Shown here in pieces: positions 21,301 to 21,926 of a stretch of DNA of 21,926 nt. The stretch is from Sulfurospirillaceae bacterium (lineage in GTDB: Bacteria > Campylobacterota > Campylobacteria > Campylobacterales > Sulfurospirillaceae): NCBI GenBank assembly GCA_028705785.1, contig JAQWCT010000011.1, forward strand, positions 1 through 21,926, in the 5' to 3' direction. The position numbers were made by a program, and so were the translations under genes. The notes beneath the pieces were generated by a model, which made no database searches, was not told where the DNA came from, and saw only the letters and a list, made by a program, of their open reading frames with translations. Each line of letters starts with the position of its first letter. Position 1 is the stretch's first letter.

Positions 21301-21918
21301 CTAAAGCTTAGAAGAAGCCGTTTGAGTTAGAGAAACAACAGATTGTACTTTTTCTCCTAGCGTTTTTATGGTGTCGTTTTTTAGAACTTCTACACCGCTT
21401 TTAACTGCAGTAGAAACTAAATCTGCTGTGCTCTTAAACATTTCTGCTTGTGGCAGTTCTAACTTGCTAGCGATTTTTTCGATCACGCTTGAAAATGTGA
21501 CTTCATGTTTGATACATTCCTTATACAAGGCAACAATATCCATCAACTCTTTTGGATTGAGTGTGAGGTGAACATCTTTCGTCAGATTGACTAATAATAT
21601 CTCTTTTCCTGAATTTTTCATTTTTTCTACATTCTTCAAGAGATCATTTATATGTATTTGTTCTATTCCTAGCTTTTTTGTGGTGTCATTTTTTAGAATT
21701 TCGTTAATTGCCGTAGAAACACTATCTGCCATGATCTTAAACATGTTTGCTTGTGGCAGTTCAAGCTTGCTGGCGATTTTTCCGATCACACTTGAAAATG
21801 TGATTGAATGTTTGATACATGCCTTACACAAGGCAACAATATCCAAAATCTTTTCTGGATTAATTTTAAGCTGAACATCTTTCGTCAGATTGACTAGTAG
21901 CTCTTTTGGATTTTTCAT
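21301..21918 (-). CDS. Unknown protein made of two tandem copies of one domain
   Basis: I do not recognise this 205-residue, mostly helical, soluble protein. Residues 6-84 and 107-188 are two copies of the same domain: across residues 7-71 against 108-172 I count 48 of 65 identities, including LLVNLTKDV, FSSVI and KIASKLELPQ. Copy two has a 3-residue insert (SGV) before LKNDT. Each copy starts with Met-Lys-Asn (residues 1-3 and 100-102), so the gene probably arose by in-frame fusion of a tandem duplicate that included the start codon. No RBS can be judged, as only 8 bases precede the ATG. The TAG stop overlaps the RBS of the coupling-protein gene. A small accessory or relaxase-linked protein is possible from position only. 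Confidence 0.7.
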   Translation of the reverse strand: MKNPKELLVNLTKDVQLKINPEKILDIVALCKACIKHSITFSSVIGKIASKLELPQANMFKIMADSVSTAINEILKNDTTKKLGIEQIHINDLLKNVEKMKNSGKEILLVNLTKDVHLTLNPKELMDIVALYKECIKHEVTFSSVIEKIASKLELPQAEMFKSTADLVSTAVKSGVEVLKNDTIKTLGEKVQSVVSLTQTASSKL

Positions 21919-21926
21919 TGTTTTGC

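Larger units (their letters stand above)
16412..21926. mobile_element. One end of a probable integrative conjugative element at tRNA-Leu
   Basis: Right of the tRNA-Leu gene the content changes from housekeeping to conjugation-type genes. All are on the minus strand, packed with overlaps or gaps under 10 bases, and read toward the tRNA: duplicated unknown, VirD4-like coupling ATPase, receiver domain, polytopic channel-like protein. The non-coding start (16412-16604) carries repeated TTACTACA boxes. The palindrome common in the chromosome part appears only once here. No integrase, relaxase or second attachment site is in view; they would lie beyond 21926. An integrated plasmid or a degraded element are alternatives. 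Confidence 0.6.

Noticed and set aside
1..21926. CRISPR arrays, insertion sequences, rRNA genes
   Set aside because: I saw no regularly spaced repeats, transposase frames or rRNA-like conserved blocks on either strand.

Overview
The window looks like a low-GC, flagellated Campylobacterota (Epsilonproteobacteria) chromosome, most likely Sulfurospirillum or a close relative. The genus is inferred from protein resemblance, gene content and base composition; it was not tested. Supporting features are a very long FlgL with a sigma-54 (GG-N10-GC) promoter, an AcnB-type aconitase, a medium-form threonine ammonia-lyase, an HU gene followed by tRNA-Leu, and AT-rich promoters with weak -35 boxes.

Layout. 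1-1424 (+): the end of a polar amino-acid ABC permease, its ATPase and a small membrane-anchored unknown. 1450-3092 (-): ilvA translationally coupled to a CoA-binding Rossmann protein. 3204-4385 (+): a chemoreceptor without a periplasmic sensor domain. 4402-7767 (-): a radical SAM/B12 protein, a DUF445 membrane protein and TrmA. 7816-7893 (+): tRNA-Pro. 7907-8374 (-): slyD. 8429-15796 (-): flgL, ftsK, acnB. 15962-16411 (+): HU gene and tRNA-Leu(CAA). 16412-21926: one end of a probable integrative conjugative element next to the tRNA-Leu gene. Its genes form one tightly packed minus-strand operon: an internally duplicated unknown protein, a VirD4/TraD-type coupling ATPase, a stand-alone response-regulator receiver domain, and a 917-residue polytopic mating-channel-like protein.

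The strongest unexplained signal is a short palindrome, YTTACATGTAAR. Its 10-bp core occurs exactly ten times (plus one single-base variant), inside genes and between them. By base composition I expect well under one copy in this length. Four copies overlap a Shine-Dalgarno by exactly two bases, with the start codon 9-10 nt beyond the core. One of these lies upstream of ftsK, whose reading frame continues about 86 codons (four-helix membrane domain) beyond any ATG, GTG or TTG. The spacing points to a non-canonical ATC start at 13107. One copy is the centre of a 28-bp perfect palindrome that holds the stop codons of two convergent genes.

Other items to check are a TrmA that carries RumA-type iron-sulfur cysteines, a complete phospho-acceptor receiver domain coupled at both ends into a conjugation operon, and a cluster of TTACTACA repeats just past the tRNA-Leu 3' end, where integrase arm sites would be expected.
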